Assembly: GCA_030762895.1 (NCBI GenBank)
Contig: CM061067.1
Span: 56,144,200-56,208,199 of the forward strand
Reading direction: 5' to 3'
Length of the DNA: 64,000 nt
Source: Sophora flavescens
Lineage: Eukaryota > Streptophyta > Magnoliopsida > Fabales > Fabaceae
The position numbers and the translations under genes are program-made. This document shows, in pieces, positions 1 to 10,744 of this stretch (position 1 is its first letter; each line of letters starts with the position of its first letter). The notes below the pieces were generated by a model that saw only the letters and a list, made by a program, of their open reading frames with translations, was not told the DNA's origin and searched no databases.

Positions 1-110
1 TCACCTTTTTAGGCTCGGCATTTCGACCTCAACTCGGTCGATTTTAGCCCGGACAACCTCTTTAGGTTTTTAATAAATTTTTAATCATAACAATATTTTT
101 GCCTAATAGT
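1..110 (-). repeat. E1 3' non-coding tandem repeat, last unit
   Basis: The opening bases (GGCTCGGCATTTCGACC followed by CTCGGTCGATTTTAG) match one unit of the 76-bp tandem repeat of E2 at 27.85-28.45 kb. The array itself lies left of the window. Confidence 0.75.
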
Positions 111-227
111 GCAACTGAAAATGATTCTATTTATTTATTTTTCACGGTATGCCTCATTAAAACCTTCTCGGTCAAAACCTCATGGGAAAAAGACCGGGAT
201 AGGAAAAAAAATGCACCACCTATAACC

Positions 228-1285
228 TTAACTAAAATAAAACTTAAGGTGAGAAGTGTTCCATGTTCTTGGAAAAACCTTTCCTGACAACTCTTCTAGC
301 TTGTAGGCACCATTTCCCAGATTTTCAACTATCCTGAACGGGCCAGACCAGTTTGATGCGAGTTTATCCTCTCTGGGGTCTTTTCTCGCGTCATTTTGCA
401 ATCTCAGCACTAAGTCACCTTGAACAAACTCCCTCGGCCGCAACCTCGAGTTATACTTCCGAGTTGCTTTTTGCTTGCATAGCTCGTCTGTGATTTTCGC
501 TTCGTCTCGGACTTCTTCAACCATGTCAAGCTCAACTCGGAGTTCTTCTTCGTTCTTACTTTGGTTATGATGCTGCCTTCGAAAAAGAGTTCGCCGAGTT
601 CAACTGGAATCATTGCATCGGTTCCGTAGGTTAGCCTGAACGGCGTCTCACCAGTTGAAGATTGCGGTGAGCAATGGTAAGCCCATGGGATGCTTGGTAA
701 TTGTTCAACCCAAGCCCCTTTTGATTGGCCTAACCTTATTTTGAGCTCGTTTAAAATGACTTTATTGGCTGCCTCTGCTTGTCCATTCATTTGTGGATAC
801 TTAACCGAGGTCACTTTATGTTTAACTCCGAGGTTGGAGTAGAACTCTCTGAGCTCCTTATCGGTGAATTGCTTTTCGTTATCTGTGACAACTGCATAAG
901 GGAGGTCGTGCCTACATATGATGTTTTTCCATACAAAGCTCTGAACCTTTTTAGCAGTTATGGTGTCCAATGGTTCTGCTTCAATCCACTTGGTGAAGTA
1001 GTCTACACCTACTAGCCAGAACTTGACCTGACCTTTGGCAACCGGGAAAGGACCGACTATGTCCATCCCCCACATAGTAAAAGGCCATGGCGAGAAAATG
1101 GAATGGAGCTCTTCTCCGAGAACACGTGCTATGTTGGCGAACTTCTGGCAGGGCTCACACCTGTTAGTCCAAGTAGCACAATCCAGTCTCATGGTTGGCC
1201 AGTAAAACCCTGCTCGCAGGGCCCGAGCTGCCAGAGATCGGTCACCTGAATGCATCCCACAGATTCCTCGGTGCATCTCATCCAT
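228..1285 (-). pseudogene. E1 integrase, frameshifted near the C-terminus
   Basis: The N-terminal zinc-binding HHCC part shows HRGICGMH and CEPCQ. The catalytic core shows the expected acids: D in GMDIVGPFP, D in VVTDNEKQF and E in NGQAEAANK. A 1-bp deletion relative to E2 near 580-590 throws the C-terminal part into another frame, where it continues from 524 to 228 (VEEVRDEAKI ... RLQNDARKDP ... WSGPFRI). No chromodomain is seen, in line with the Tat lineage. Confidence 0.87.
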
Positions 1286-1288
1286 TAC

Positions 1289-3400
1289 CTACTCGGACTG
1301 CTCCTTTTCTAGGCACTTCAGCAACGGCATGGAGAATCCTCTTCTATACAGCTCGCCATCTCGGATGGTGTAATGACAAGATTTTAGACGAATTTGCCTC
1401 GCCTCCTTAAGGTCATCGGGCAATTTGTCCGAGGCTAGATATTCCCAAATCAGTGTCATCCAGCCACGGTCATAGTGCTCGGTCATTATTACTTCAACAC
1501 TTTTTATGCTCGGTTCGAGAAGGTTTTCCTGAATAAAAGTTCTTAGCTGGCCAGCTTTCTTGGTGGTAGCTAACTTGGACAACAGATCTGCCCTGGAATT
1601 TTCTTCCCGAGGTATGTGCTCAATAGTGAAATTATCAAATTTAGAGACTAGGCTATTAACCTTGCAGAGATATCTGGTTAGTTGGGGATCCTTTGTTTGA
1701 TAATCACTCGAGACTTGTCCTGTTACAACCTGCAAATCACTTCGGCACTTTAACTCTTGGACCCCAACTTCTTTAGCTAGCATCAGTCCTGCAATAAGGG
1801 CTTCATATTATGCATGGTTGTTTGAAGCAGTAAACCCAAACTTTAAGGATTGTTCCAGGATTAGATCATTGGGCCCATCGAGAATTATTCCAGCCCCGCT
1901 TCCCTTCAGGTTAGATGATCCGTCAACATATAGGAGCTAGATGAAGGATTCCGACCTTGGCTTAGAAGAGAGCTCGGCAATGAAGTCGGAGAGGCATTGT
2001 GCTTTCATCGGCCCCCTCGGCTCATATTGCAAACCGAATTCCGATAATTCTACTGATCAAGCTATCATTCGTCCGGCTAGATCGGGTTTCCTGAGTACCT
2101 GCTTTATTGGATGATCAGTTTTGACTATAACTTGGTGCAACTAGAAATAGGGTCGTAACCTCCGAGCTGCCATAACTAAGGCGAGGGCTAGTTTTTCAAT
2201 TACTTGATATCGCGTTTCTGCGTCTTTCAGGATCCTACTCACATAGTACACCGACATCTGTTGCTCTTCCACTTCCTGGATGATCACTGCACTGATTGCA
2301 CAATCGTTGACAAATAGGTACAAGTACAGATCTTTGCCGAGCTGGGGCCGAGTGAGGATTGGGGGAGAGGCTAGGAAGAGTTTCAGATCTTCAAAGGCCT
2401 TCTCACACTCTTCAGTCCAGATGAAATCTTTTGGTTTTTTCAAAAGCTGGAAGAAGGGTCTTGCTTTTTCTGCAGACTTCGGGAGGAAGCGAGATAGAGA
2501 AGCTAATTGGCCGGCTAACCTCTGAATTTCTTTCACATTACGAGGACTCCGCATTTCCATAAATTCTTTGCATTTATCCGGGTTAGCTTCAATCACCCTA
2601 TGAGTTAGCATATAGCCTAAGAACTTTCCTCCTTGTACACCAAAAGAGCATTTTTCTGGATTTAACCTCATGTTGTATTTTCTGAGCTGGCTGAAAATTT
2701 CTTCGAGGTCGACTGGGTGTTGCCTTAGGTCATCGGATTTTACCACCATATCATCAACATATACTTCTAGGTTCTTTCCGATTTGGTTGACGAAAACTTT
2801 GTCCATAAGCCTTTGATATGTTGCACCAGCATTTTTTAAGCCGAAAGGCATTACCCGATAGCAGTAGTTTGCCCCATCAGTCATAAATGCCGTTTTTTCT
2901 TCATCGGGTGGGTACATCCTGATCTGGTTATAACCTGAGTATGCGTCCAAAAAGGACAAAACTTTGTACCCTGAGGCCCTATCCACTAGTCTGTCAATGT
3001 TGGGGAGAGGAAAAGAATACTTTGGGCACGCCTTGTTGAGATCGGTGTAGTCGGTGCACATTCTCCATTTACCGTTGGCCTTTCTAACTAACACCATGTT
3101 GGCTAGCCAAGTAGTGTATTTCACCTATCTGATGAAATTTGCTTTGACCAGTTTGGAAGTCTCCTCGGCTACTGCTCGGTGCCTTTCTTCACCAAGTTTC
3201 CTTTTTCTTTGAGCTACAGGCTTGGCTTCGGGACATATGGATAGCTTGTGGCACATAAAATTGGGGTCTATACCAGGCATATCCGACGTCTTCCAAGTAA
3301 ATAAATCGGCATTCTTTCTTAAGACAGCCTGAATCCTTTGTTTGAGCGAGGGGTCGAGCTGACTGCCGACTTGGGTGCATTGTTCAACTTGGGCTCCCAA
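1289..3400 (-). pseudogene. E1 reverse transcriptase and RNase H, broken
   Basis: This continues the gag-protease frame. The RT is well preserved from 3124 down to about 2450: DYTDLNKACP, LDAYSGYNQI, MPFGLKNAGATYQRLMD and the catalytic YVDDMVVKS are all present. RNase H follows at about 2.3-1.75 kb and reaches FDNFTIEHIPREENSRADLLSKLA, the usual RNase H end. Premature stops occur at 3125-3127 and 2141-2143, with more between 1784 and 2140, and a TAG at 1286-1288 separates it from the integrase. The enzyme would copy the element RNA into DNA in the cytoplasmic particle; this copy cannot make it in one piece. Confidence 0.88.
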
Positions 3401-3520
3401 CTAGAACCTTTCTAAAGACTCTGTTGGTTCGGCTCTAGACTCGTACATTTCCATCCTTGGGTCAAGTTCAAACATGCTGACCGAGCCGGCTGAAGTTACC
3501 GAACTGACCGAGCTGACCAC

Positions 3521-5635
3521 TTATGCTTTGTCATCCTCGGGATTTTTTGCGATATCCTGGTTTCGGGTAGCCTTTATGCTATCTACATAGCATTGCCTGG
3601 CTAGCCTTTGGTCATCTCGGACTGCGACTATATCTCCGGACTCGACTGGGAATTTCATTGTCAGGTGTGGGGTAGAGACAAACGCTCCCAGTTCATTCAA
3701 CGTCGGTCTTCCAATAAGGATGTTGTACGACGTTCTGGCTTTTACAATAACGTACCTGACTGATACGAATTTGGAGAGTCTTCCTTCTCCAAACGTTGTT
3801 AAGAGGTCTATGTAACCTCGGGTTTTTACTTGCTCCACGGCGAACCCTACTAGCTTGTCTTCCTGCTCTTTTATAAGCTTTTCTGGAATTCCAAATTTCT
3901 TGAAGGTCGCCAGGTATAGAATATCGGTCAAGCTCTCCTGGTCATTGAGTGTTCGTTTGACCGAGAAGTTGGCTAGTTCTACCGTTATCACCATTGGATC
4001 ATCTTGATTTGGATCCACCCCTCGGAAATCATCATTCGTGAAAGTTATTGGAGGTCTTGTCCTTGCAGGCTTTCCAGACACCGTGTTGACAAATCGGAGG
4101 GCTTTTACATGACGCCGTCGAGCTGAACTCGTCGTTCCTCCACCTGCAAATCCTCCTAAGATTGTATTGATGACCCCTCTGACTCCTTCTTCTGATTCTT
4201 CATTAAGAGCACTTTGATTATTCATCCGATCTCCGCTCTGGTTGTTTCCTTGCAGGTTTGCATCTCGGTTACGATTGTCATAACCGCGTCTCCGTCGTCT
4301 TCGACCAGCTCGTCCGCCTCCATTATCATCTCGGAGAACGAAATGGTCAAGACGACCTGCCCGTACCAAGTCCTCGATTTTTTCTTGGGTTGCTCTACGG
4401 TCTTCAGTGGAGTGACCATAATTTTGATGCCACATGCATTCTTTGCTTCTGTCAGCATTGGCCGGTGTTTTGGACGGCCGAGGTAAGGTGAGTAACTCGA
4501 CGTTGCACACCTCCTGGAGAATGGTTGCCCGAGATCGTTTTAACGGCATATAAGACTGGTACCTGGGTTGCCTCTCCGAGAATCCCCTTTCATTGATCTT
4601 TTGGGTCCTTTGTGGATCAGCCCCTCTATTTCTTTCTTTGCTCGGGACCAAGTTCTTGTCTTCGAAACCTCTTTCTCTCCTTTTGAATTCTACCATCTCT
4701 TCCGAGTTCATGAAACCGGTAGCTTTTTCCTACAACTCTTCAAAATCTCTCGGTGGTTTTCGGGATAAATACTCAAAGAATGGCCTCGGCTTCAGACCGC
4801 CCATGATGGTATGAAGGCAGAGTTCCGAGATCATGTTGGGAATTAAGATTTGTTTGGCATTAAAACGAGCCATATAATCTCTGAGTGATTCATTCATTTC
4901 TTGTTTATAATTTACCAGCGAGACCGAGTGCCTTTTATGCCTTCGGCCTGCTGCGAATTGTGCAGTGAACTTAGTTACGAGCACATCAAAGGAATCAATT
5001 AACAGAGGTGGTAGATTCGTAAGCCAGCTTAAGGCAGGGCCTTGCAAAGTGGTTGGAAAAACTTTGCACATGACGGCTTCCGAATCGGTGACCAAGTAAA
5101 CAGAAGAAATAAAGGATTCTACGTGCTCGGTTGGGTCAGTGGTGCTATTGAATTTATCGATGTTAAGGGGCTTAAAATGTCTAGGCATGATTACCTCATC
5201 AATGTCATCCGTGAACAGCAACTTCGGCCGTCGGTCCGTTATCCTTCCTTTTTGGCTAGTCCTTTCTGCACGAGACTTAGCTTCTGAAGCCTCTGGGGGA
5301 GGTTTGGTTTTGGATGGTAGGTTAGTTTCCCGAGGAGAAGGTGCATAGGATGGATCCTTTTGACCAGCCTCGGGTGAGGATTGCTCTTCGTCGAAAGGTG
5401 TCACTGACCTTTCTCTTTTCCGAGTTCTTAAAAGCCTATGATTATGCCCACGTATCTCCACGTTCTCCTTCCGCAGCTGCCTTAACTGTTCCATAACTTC
5501 TCCCAGTCGAGGGTTATCTTCATTGACGGGAGGGGGAGGATGATTGCCGTGGTTCTGGCTCGTGTTCGAGGCCTCATGATCTTAATGGTTCATGCTGTTC
5601 GCCCCTCCCCACGGACCATTCCATGTAGTCACCAT
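3521..5635 (-). pseudogene. E1 gag and aspartic protease, broken
   Basis: The gag start is taken at 5635 because it opens the same MVTT... N-terminus as E2 at 41621. The frame is cut by TAA at 5582-5584 (codon 18), TAG at 4730-4732 and TAA at 3521-3523. The middle holds the capsid-like region (IDKFNSTTDPTEHVESF) typical of plant Ty3/gypsy Gag. The zinc-finger-like segment C-x2-H-x4-H lacks its last Cys, which is Arg here, while E2 keeps it. The protease follows in the same frame at about 3.7-4.0 kb; its active-site region reads DQES, where E2 has DQGS. The product would assemble particles and mature the polyprotein if the frame were whole. Confidence 0.85.
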
Positions 5636-5671
5636 CAAGCTTTCTTGTGGAACCGGGGAAAGTTTTTCCTT

Positions 5672-5693
5672 GGGCCCCACGGTGGGCGCCAAA
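5672..5693 (-). other. E1 primer-binding region
   Basis: Directly inside the 5' LTR the minus strand reads TTTGGCGCCCACCGTGGGGC. TGGCGCC is the usual 5' end of a plant retrotransposon primer-binding site, complementary to a tRNA 3' end. I cannot name the tRNA with confidence. In E2 the same place reads TTTGATGCCCACCG, so that site is mutated. Confidence 0.65.
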
Positions 5694-6398
5694 TGTTCCT
5701 GCCGAGATCCGACTTGCCGGAATCTCGTCGTAGAATGTCTGGCCAAGAGTGAACAATGAAGGTTGTTTTAGATTATGGCTTGACAGAATATTGTATTCCG
5801 GTCCTACGTATCCCAATGGGAATCAAAGCCAGACGTAGTTCTAGGTTCAACCCTTGGCCGTAGTGATCTCGATCCCTTAATCTTGTATCTGATGAATACC
5901 AGCGAGCAAGGACTCTTCAATAGTCTCTTGGTCGAGCTAGTTTCTCTAATATGCTTAAGGGAGAGTCACCGGGGTTTGTAAAAGTGAGTCTCTCTCTTGG
6001 GTTCTCCTCCTTTTATAATAGGGTCCCCATGGCTTTAAGAGATCTTGATATATTTCCTTTTATCTCTTAAATCTTCTGAGATGTGATTTCCTTGATTTAA
6101 GGGATATTATCTATTTTAACCGGATAAGGTTATGTGAGATAATATCAGGATTGATGAAGATAATATCTTAAATTGATCTCTTAGCCAGATAAGGTTATTT
6201 GATATAATATTAGGATTATTTAAGGATAATATCAATATCTTATCCCTTAATTTAAGGGATATTATCTCTTCTAACCGGATTAGGCTGTTTGAGATAATAT
6301 CAGGATTAATAAAGATAATATCGATATTTTATCCTTCCCGCCTTGGTTGGATCGGGTATCCAAGCTCGGTGGCCGGGTTTTACTCCTCGGCCCGTACA
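5694..6398 (-). repeat. E1 5' LTR
   Basis: On the plus strand it runs from TGTTCCTGCC to CCGTACA, giving TG...CA ends. It is 705 bp, against 554 bp for the E2 LTR. The excess is a local duplication at about 6100-6320, where an ATAATATC/ATCAGGATT segment recurs three times. A TATAAAAGG promoter motif on the minus strand lies at about 6009-6017. Homology to the E2 LTR halves at 6948-7282 and 15784-16002 and to 41676-42229 sets the limits. Confidence 0.88.
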
Positions 6399-6403
6399 CC
6401 ACC

Positions 6404-6947
6404 CATTGTTGACCTTCTCCTTGAACCCAAAGAGTATCCCTTTCCTCCCTAAACCTCTATTCTTTTGATTGAAGTCACCACCAGAGACAGGAAATCCATC
6501 AGGACCATTGCTTTATTTTATTTTAATAATATATCAAAGGTTAAAAATAAGAGGGAATTGATCCTCCACGTTTTCATAAGAGGATGTTAGACAACACTGC
6601 AGGGTTACCCAAATAGACCACACTAGTCCATGCCAAATGAGCCACCAGCAGTATTTTATCTTTCTTTTTTTCTCTTAACAAAACCTCATGTTGAAGATAT
6701 TGAGCATAATCATAACCACACTACAACCAGGCAAAATGGAACCCAGCCCAACCATAAACATACACCCATACCTTAGCAGAAATCGTACAAAAAAATAAAG
6801 AGATGATCTAAGTCCTTCTAACTTGAATTACATAATACACAAATAAAACAACCCTTTTCGATTCAGAAATAATATTTCTCTAAAAAATATCTACTCGGGT
6901 AGGCAATGTATCAATCAAAAGGCTATCACCTTTGAAGAAACACAATT
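6404..6947 (-). pseudogene. LINE-derived fragment between E1 and E2
   Basis: Minus-strand conceptual translation gives broken, tryptophan-rich text with a short W-x-x-W-x-x-x-W-x-I-W-like stretch around 6600-6700, as in the C-terminal part of plant L1-type ORF2 proteins. It also gives a GGDFN-like stretch near 6460-6480, as in LINE endonucleases. The order of these two does not fit a single colinear ORF2, so more than one LINE relic may be present. The TSD CAATT shows that 6947 and 42230 were adjacent before E2 inserted, so this joins the clearer LINE piece at 42235-42720. Confidence 0.45.
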
Positions 6948-7282
6948 TGTTCCTGCCGAGATCCGACTTGCCGGAATCTCATCTTAGAACGTCTAACCAA
7001 AAATGAATATCGGGGTTGTTTTAGATTATGGATTGACAGAATATTGTATTCCGGTCCTACGTATCCTAAAGGGAATCAAAGTCAGACGTAGTTCTAGGTT
7101 CAACCCTTGGCCATACGTTGAGCTCAATCCCTTAATCTTGTATCTGATGAATACCAGCGAGCAAGGACTCTTCAATAGTCTCTTGGTCAAGCTGGTTCCT
7201 CTAATACTCTTCTGGGAGATTCACCTAGCTCAGTTAAAAGTGACTCTCTCTTTTGGGTTCTCCTCCTTTTATAATAAGATCC
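6948..7282 (-). repeat. E2 3' LTR, first part (interrupted by E3)
   Basis: Starts TGTTCCTGCCGAGATCC like the E1 and E2 5' LTRs and stops at AAGATCC, where E3 begins. The LTR resumes at 15784. The two parts total 554 bp, exactly the length of the E2 5' LTR. The break is just beside the TATAAAAGG-like motif of the LTR. Confidence 0.92.
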
Positions 7283-8545
7283 TGATCAGCCGCTGGCTCA
7301 TCTAGTTTTATAGCTAGTATGACCGTGGTTTTGTGCTAATTTTATATCATTTTCGCCCAAATTAGACTTGATTGTCTTTAAGCAGTATTTTGAGTCTGTA
7401 AAGTATTTAAAGGTTAATTTAGCTGATTTAGAGTCAAATAAAATACTTATGCTATTTTCTGTTTTCAGGTTAATAAAAAGAAATAAATCTGGAGCTTTCG
7501 CCCCGCGAGAAGGATGTTCGCCTCGCGAACCTGAAGGTGACTGTGCCAGAGAAAATGCAATCCATTCTGTCTCGCCCCACGAATACTTGCCTCGCGTCGC
7601 GAGTAATCCAACCCTGAAGACCAAAAGTCAGCATGGTTTATGCATGTTAAAGGTCACGGCTGTGGCAGTTTGGAAATTGAAGAGTTTCGCCTCGCGAATG
7701 ATAATCTCGCCTCGCGAGAATACCAAAAGTTGAAGATTCGCCTCGCGAGACAGCGTTCGCCTCGCGAGTCCGCTGATTCCAGATACTGTATATAAGTCAG
7801 TTTTAGACAGAACTGAGGAGTTGGCTAGTTGTTAGCTAGTCTTAGGCAGCAGTAGTAGTTTTCAGTAGTTTATTTTCTTTTCTGTTTATTTCTGTAATGG
7901 AGAACTGGTCTCCTAGATTAGTTTACTGTGATTGGTATCCATTTACACTTGAGATTCTATGATTCCTGTTTTCATTTGCTTTTCTCTTTTCAATGCCATG
8001 TTATACATTTCTGTTTGTTATTTCAGGAGTGTATAGTGTGGTGTTGATTCGTTTCGGTGATGTTATGTTCCTATACTTAATCGCGTATTTCGCGTGTGTT
8101 CGTTCATGTTCGTTAGTTCATGAGGGCTTAACCCCGTTTGTTATTTCGGGAATAGGAACATATATCCGTAGTAGCGATTGCGTTGTTAATTGTTGCTACA
8201 ACCGGAAGGGGATTAGAATCTGCTTAGGGCTTGGATTTATATGAACCAATGATAGTGGGAAACCGAGAACAGTAGGTTGATCGTTTCTTAGCATATTTGT
8301 TAATCTCTTAACTGCTCTGTTTTTATTGCTTTGTTTTCTTTATTTTATCTCAATCCAACCCCCCCCCTGCTTTGTTTTCTTTATTTTATCTCAATCCAAC
8401 CCCCCCCCCCCCCCCCCCAAAATTGATTTTCTGTTAATAATAGCAACCTAAGAGTCCTTGTGAGATGATACTCGAGTTGTCGCTTCCCTATCTACATTAT
8501 TTTGTAAACGCTCGTTCTTTTTTGCGCGTGGCGACAGCGCGACCA
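7283..8545 (+). repeat. E3 5' LTR
   Basis: 1263 bp, from TGATCAGCCG to GCGACAGCGCGACCA. A TATATAAG promoter motif lies at 7789-7796. Upstream of it, between about 7500 and 7770, the motif TCGCCTCGCGA or close variants recur about eight times. Near 8355-8418 a C-homopolymer plus its flank (CTTTATTTTATCTCAATCC) is duplicated; the 3' LTR has one copy. Confidence 0.9.
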
Positions 8546-8551
8546 AAAAAT

Positions 8552-8569
8552 TGGCGCCGTTGCCGGGGA
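8552..8569 (+). other. E3 primer-binding site (tRNA-Asp type)
   Basis: TGGCGCCGTTGCCGGGGA, six bases after the 5' LTR. This sequence is the known Athila-type site complementary to the 3' end of plant tRNA-Asp. Confidence 0.85.
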
Positions 8570-8667
8570 CTCTTGTTGTGTTATTAGCAGAAAAATATAT
8601 AAAAAAAAAATCTCTTTATTGAATCAATTTTGTCTGCATTGTCTGGTTGTGAATTTTATTTTGCCCC

Positions 8668-9870
8668 ATGGATAATTATATGCAAAATTATGTGCCTAAT
8701 GTTTATTATGAGCAACCATGCATGTATTATCCTGATTTTAGTGAACAACCACCATGCACAAATTATCCTAACTTTTCTGGAAGTTATGAGTTTAGCAGTG
8801 ATTTTGATATGTTTGGAGTGAACAATTATCCTAGCCAAGTGACCACCTCTGCACCTTCTGGACCTTCACTAGAGGACCTATTCAAGCAAATGACTGCACA
8901 GATGACTGCACAAATGGAAGCAAACTTTCTCGAAATCCAACAGATGATGGAAGCAAGCAATCTTGAATTTCAACAGAGGATGGAGGCGAGTCAGCGGGAC
9001 TCTGCCATTCAAAATGCTTTCATCGATGCCGCCTTGGCTAAACTGCAAACTCCGCATCCCCTTGAAGAACATACAGAGTCACAAGTTATTCTTGAAGATA
9101 CTTCTGATGATAATTTTGATAATACTTCTGTTGATGAACTGTGTGTTGAATCCCCTGATTCTAATGCATGTGCTGATTGTACTGACACTGCTTTGTGTAT
9201 AGAATGTTATGCAGGTTTATTCTTTTCAGGAAACATAGAAAATGAGGATCAGGAGGATCAGGAGGACATCTGCTTCACCGTGCTTGAGGATGATGGAGAA
9301 CCTTTGGAAGTAGATGATTCAATTAACTCATATGCATGTGTTGAGAGTGATGGGATGGATGAACAAATTTCTGAATTTCCAGACATTCAGACATTTCCTG
9401 ATTCAGTTTATTGTGATATATGTACTGACTCTACTAACACTAATCTTTGTGTGGTGTGTGCTGAAATTTTTGCAGGTTTAGCAGGTGATGAATTTGTTAG
9501 TGCAGAAAATGAAGCAGCACCAGTAACCCCAGCTACTTGTTTACCACCTCCCCCTGTGGAACAACCAGTGATGGAGTTCAAGCCACTGGATCTTGCACCA
9601 TGGCCAGTCCAAGGGATTGAACCCCAATTTTATTGGGAGGATTTTGTTGAAAAAGCGGTCATCTTTGACCCAAGAGGGAGTGAGAAGTCCGCCGCACTGG
9701 AAGGAGTCACCGTAATTGTCAAGCACTCACTCCCATATCAAGGCTGCAAGTTATGGAAGCATGGAATGAACTCCCACCATTTGGCTATCACTTGGGCCTT
9801 ATGTTACAGACAATGGGATCCTGGTGGAACCGCCCCCCAACGAGTTTTTCTGAACCTTGCTCCTTTTTAA
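8668..9870 (+). CDS. E3 ORF, 400 aa: Gag-like coiled segment plus duplicated CxxC module
   Basis: Open from ATG 8668 to TAA 9870, with no stop inside a recently inserted element. Residues 1-65 are rich in Tyr, Pro and Asn. Residues about 70-115 (SLEDLFKQM, then repeated FQQ/IQQ and MEAS) are probably coiled coil and resemble the tail of Athila Gag. Two cysteine modules follow, at about 165-185 (CADC ... CIEC then YAGLFF) and about 248-272 (CDIC ... CVVC then AEIFAGL), with acidic text between them. The C-terminal part is Pro-rich (PPPPVEQPVMEFKPL) and ends in WDPGGTAPQ. No capsid, protease or polymerase signature is seen. The function is unknown; a nucleic-acid or metal-binding structural protein is only a guess from the CxxC pairs. 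Confidence 0.7.
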   Translation: MDNYMQNYVPNVYYEQPCMYYPDFSEQPPCTNYPNFSGSYEFSSDFDMFGVNNYPSQVTTSAPSGPSLEDLFKQMTAQMTAQMEANFLEIQQMMEASNLEFQQRMEASQRDSAIQNAFIDAALAKLQTPHPLEEHTESQVILEDTSDDNFDNTSVDELCVESPDSNACADCTDTALCIECYAGLFFSGNIENEDQEDQEDICFTVLEDDGEPLEVDDSINSYACVESDGMDEQISEFPDIQTFPDSVYCDICTDSTNTNLCVVCAEIFAGLAGDEFVSAENEAAPVTPATCLPPPPVEQPVMEFKPLDLAPWPVQGIEPQFYWEDFVEKAVIFDPRGSEKSAALEGVTVIVKHSLPYQGCKLWKHGMNSHHLAITWALCYRQWDPGGTAPQRVFLNLAPF

Positions 9871-10744
9871 TTTTCTTTTCCTTGCTTTATTTCTGTTTTG
9901 TTTTTAATAAAGCTCCTGAATAATTTGAGAAGCTCAGGAGTTGTGTTAAGTCTTGTGTTGGCAAGTTTGATGGATTTGATTAATTTTGCATAGATTGATT
10001 GTATGTTATGTGTTGACTGTTTTCCCCCTAGGATTTGAAAATTTGATCCCCACTTGAAAGAATTTTTGAAAACTGAACTTTGAGATTTTGTTGTGATGAC
10101 ATGATTTATGATAAGTTTGGGGTGATAGGAAGCACACACTAGGGATAGAATCTCTGTCAAACAATTTGCATGAATGTCCAGGTGAGGTTTTGAGCCTCCA
10201 GCATGTTTTAATCGTGAGAATCACTTTCAAGTTGCACTTTCCTGAATTTGCTTGTGTCTCTTTTTGGTTTGCATGATTATGTGTTTGCTTCAGATGATTT
10301 AGGCATTTTTCTTTGTAAATAGCTACTTAGCCTAAAATTGAACCAATTCCTAATGCATGTTCCTTTGTTAGCCCCATTGAGCCTAATTAGCCTATTGTTT
10401 CTTGTTGACCTTATGTTATAAGCAAAAATCTGGAAAAACCATGTTAACCCGATCTTAGGATTAGGAGAGCATGGAATCTTAGAAAGAGAATGGTTGCAAG
10501 AATTTAAGTTTGGGGTGGCTACAAGGTGTGATGTGTTGTTTGGGATTGGGAAAAAGAAAAAAATATATATAAAAAAAAGAAAAGAAAAGAAAAGCAGAAA
10601 AAGAAAAAAAAAACAAAGTGTAAAAATGAAAAAAAAATAATAATAAAAGTATTAGAAGAAATGGCTGTAGTCACCCAAGGCATAAAGAAAAATGAGAAAA
10701 GGAACTTGAGTGGAATTTCAATGCTTGAAGTGTTTCATGCTCTC
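9871..10744 (+). other. E3 3' non-coding region
   Basis: No ORF of note. It contains the hairpin at 9913-9940, an A/AG-rich stretch at about 10550-10640, and AAGTTTGGGGTGG at 10506, an Athila-like purine stretch. The original end of this region and the polypurine tract next to the 3' LTR are missing, presumably lost with the rearrangement at 14596. Confidence 0.6.
9913..9940 (+). other. E3 post-ORF hairpin
   Basis: Stem CTCCTGA (9913-9919) with TCAGGAG (9934-9940) and a 14-nt loop ATAATTTGAGAAGC. E4 has the same loop but for one base, with a changed yet still paired stem at 33146-33175. It lies about 43 bp after the ORF stop. Confidence 0.7.

Larger units (their letters stand above)
1..6403 (-). 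mobile_element. E1: Ty3/gypsy LTR retrotransposon, Tat/Retand type, left part outside the window
   Basis: Minus-strand element. From high to low coordinates it reads 5' LTR, primer-binding region, gag, protease, RT, RNase H, integrase, then the start of the 3' non-coding region. The window opens inside the last 3' repeat unit (the same sequence as about 28.37-28.5 kb in E2), so the antisense ORF and 3' LTR lie to the left. The RT carries YVDDMVVKS and the order RT-RNaseH-integrase without a chromodomain fits the non-chromoviral Tat lineage. gag-pol is one long frame broken by many nonsense codons and at least one 1-bp indel, so the copy is dead. CCACC at 6399-6403 is the likely right TSD; its partner is outside the window. 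Confidence 0.9.

Noticed and set aside
7298..7624. 108-aa minus-strand ORF, repeated at 14663-14878
   Set aside because: Lies in the two LTRs of E3; repetition is due to the LTR pair, and the codons overlap the CGCGA repeats.
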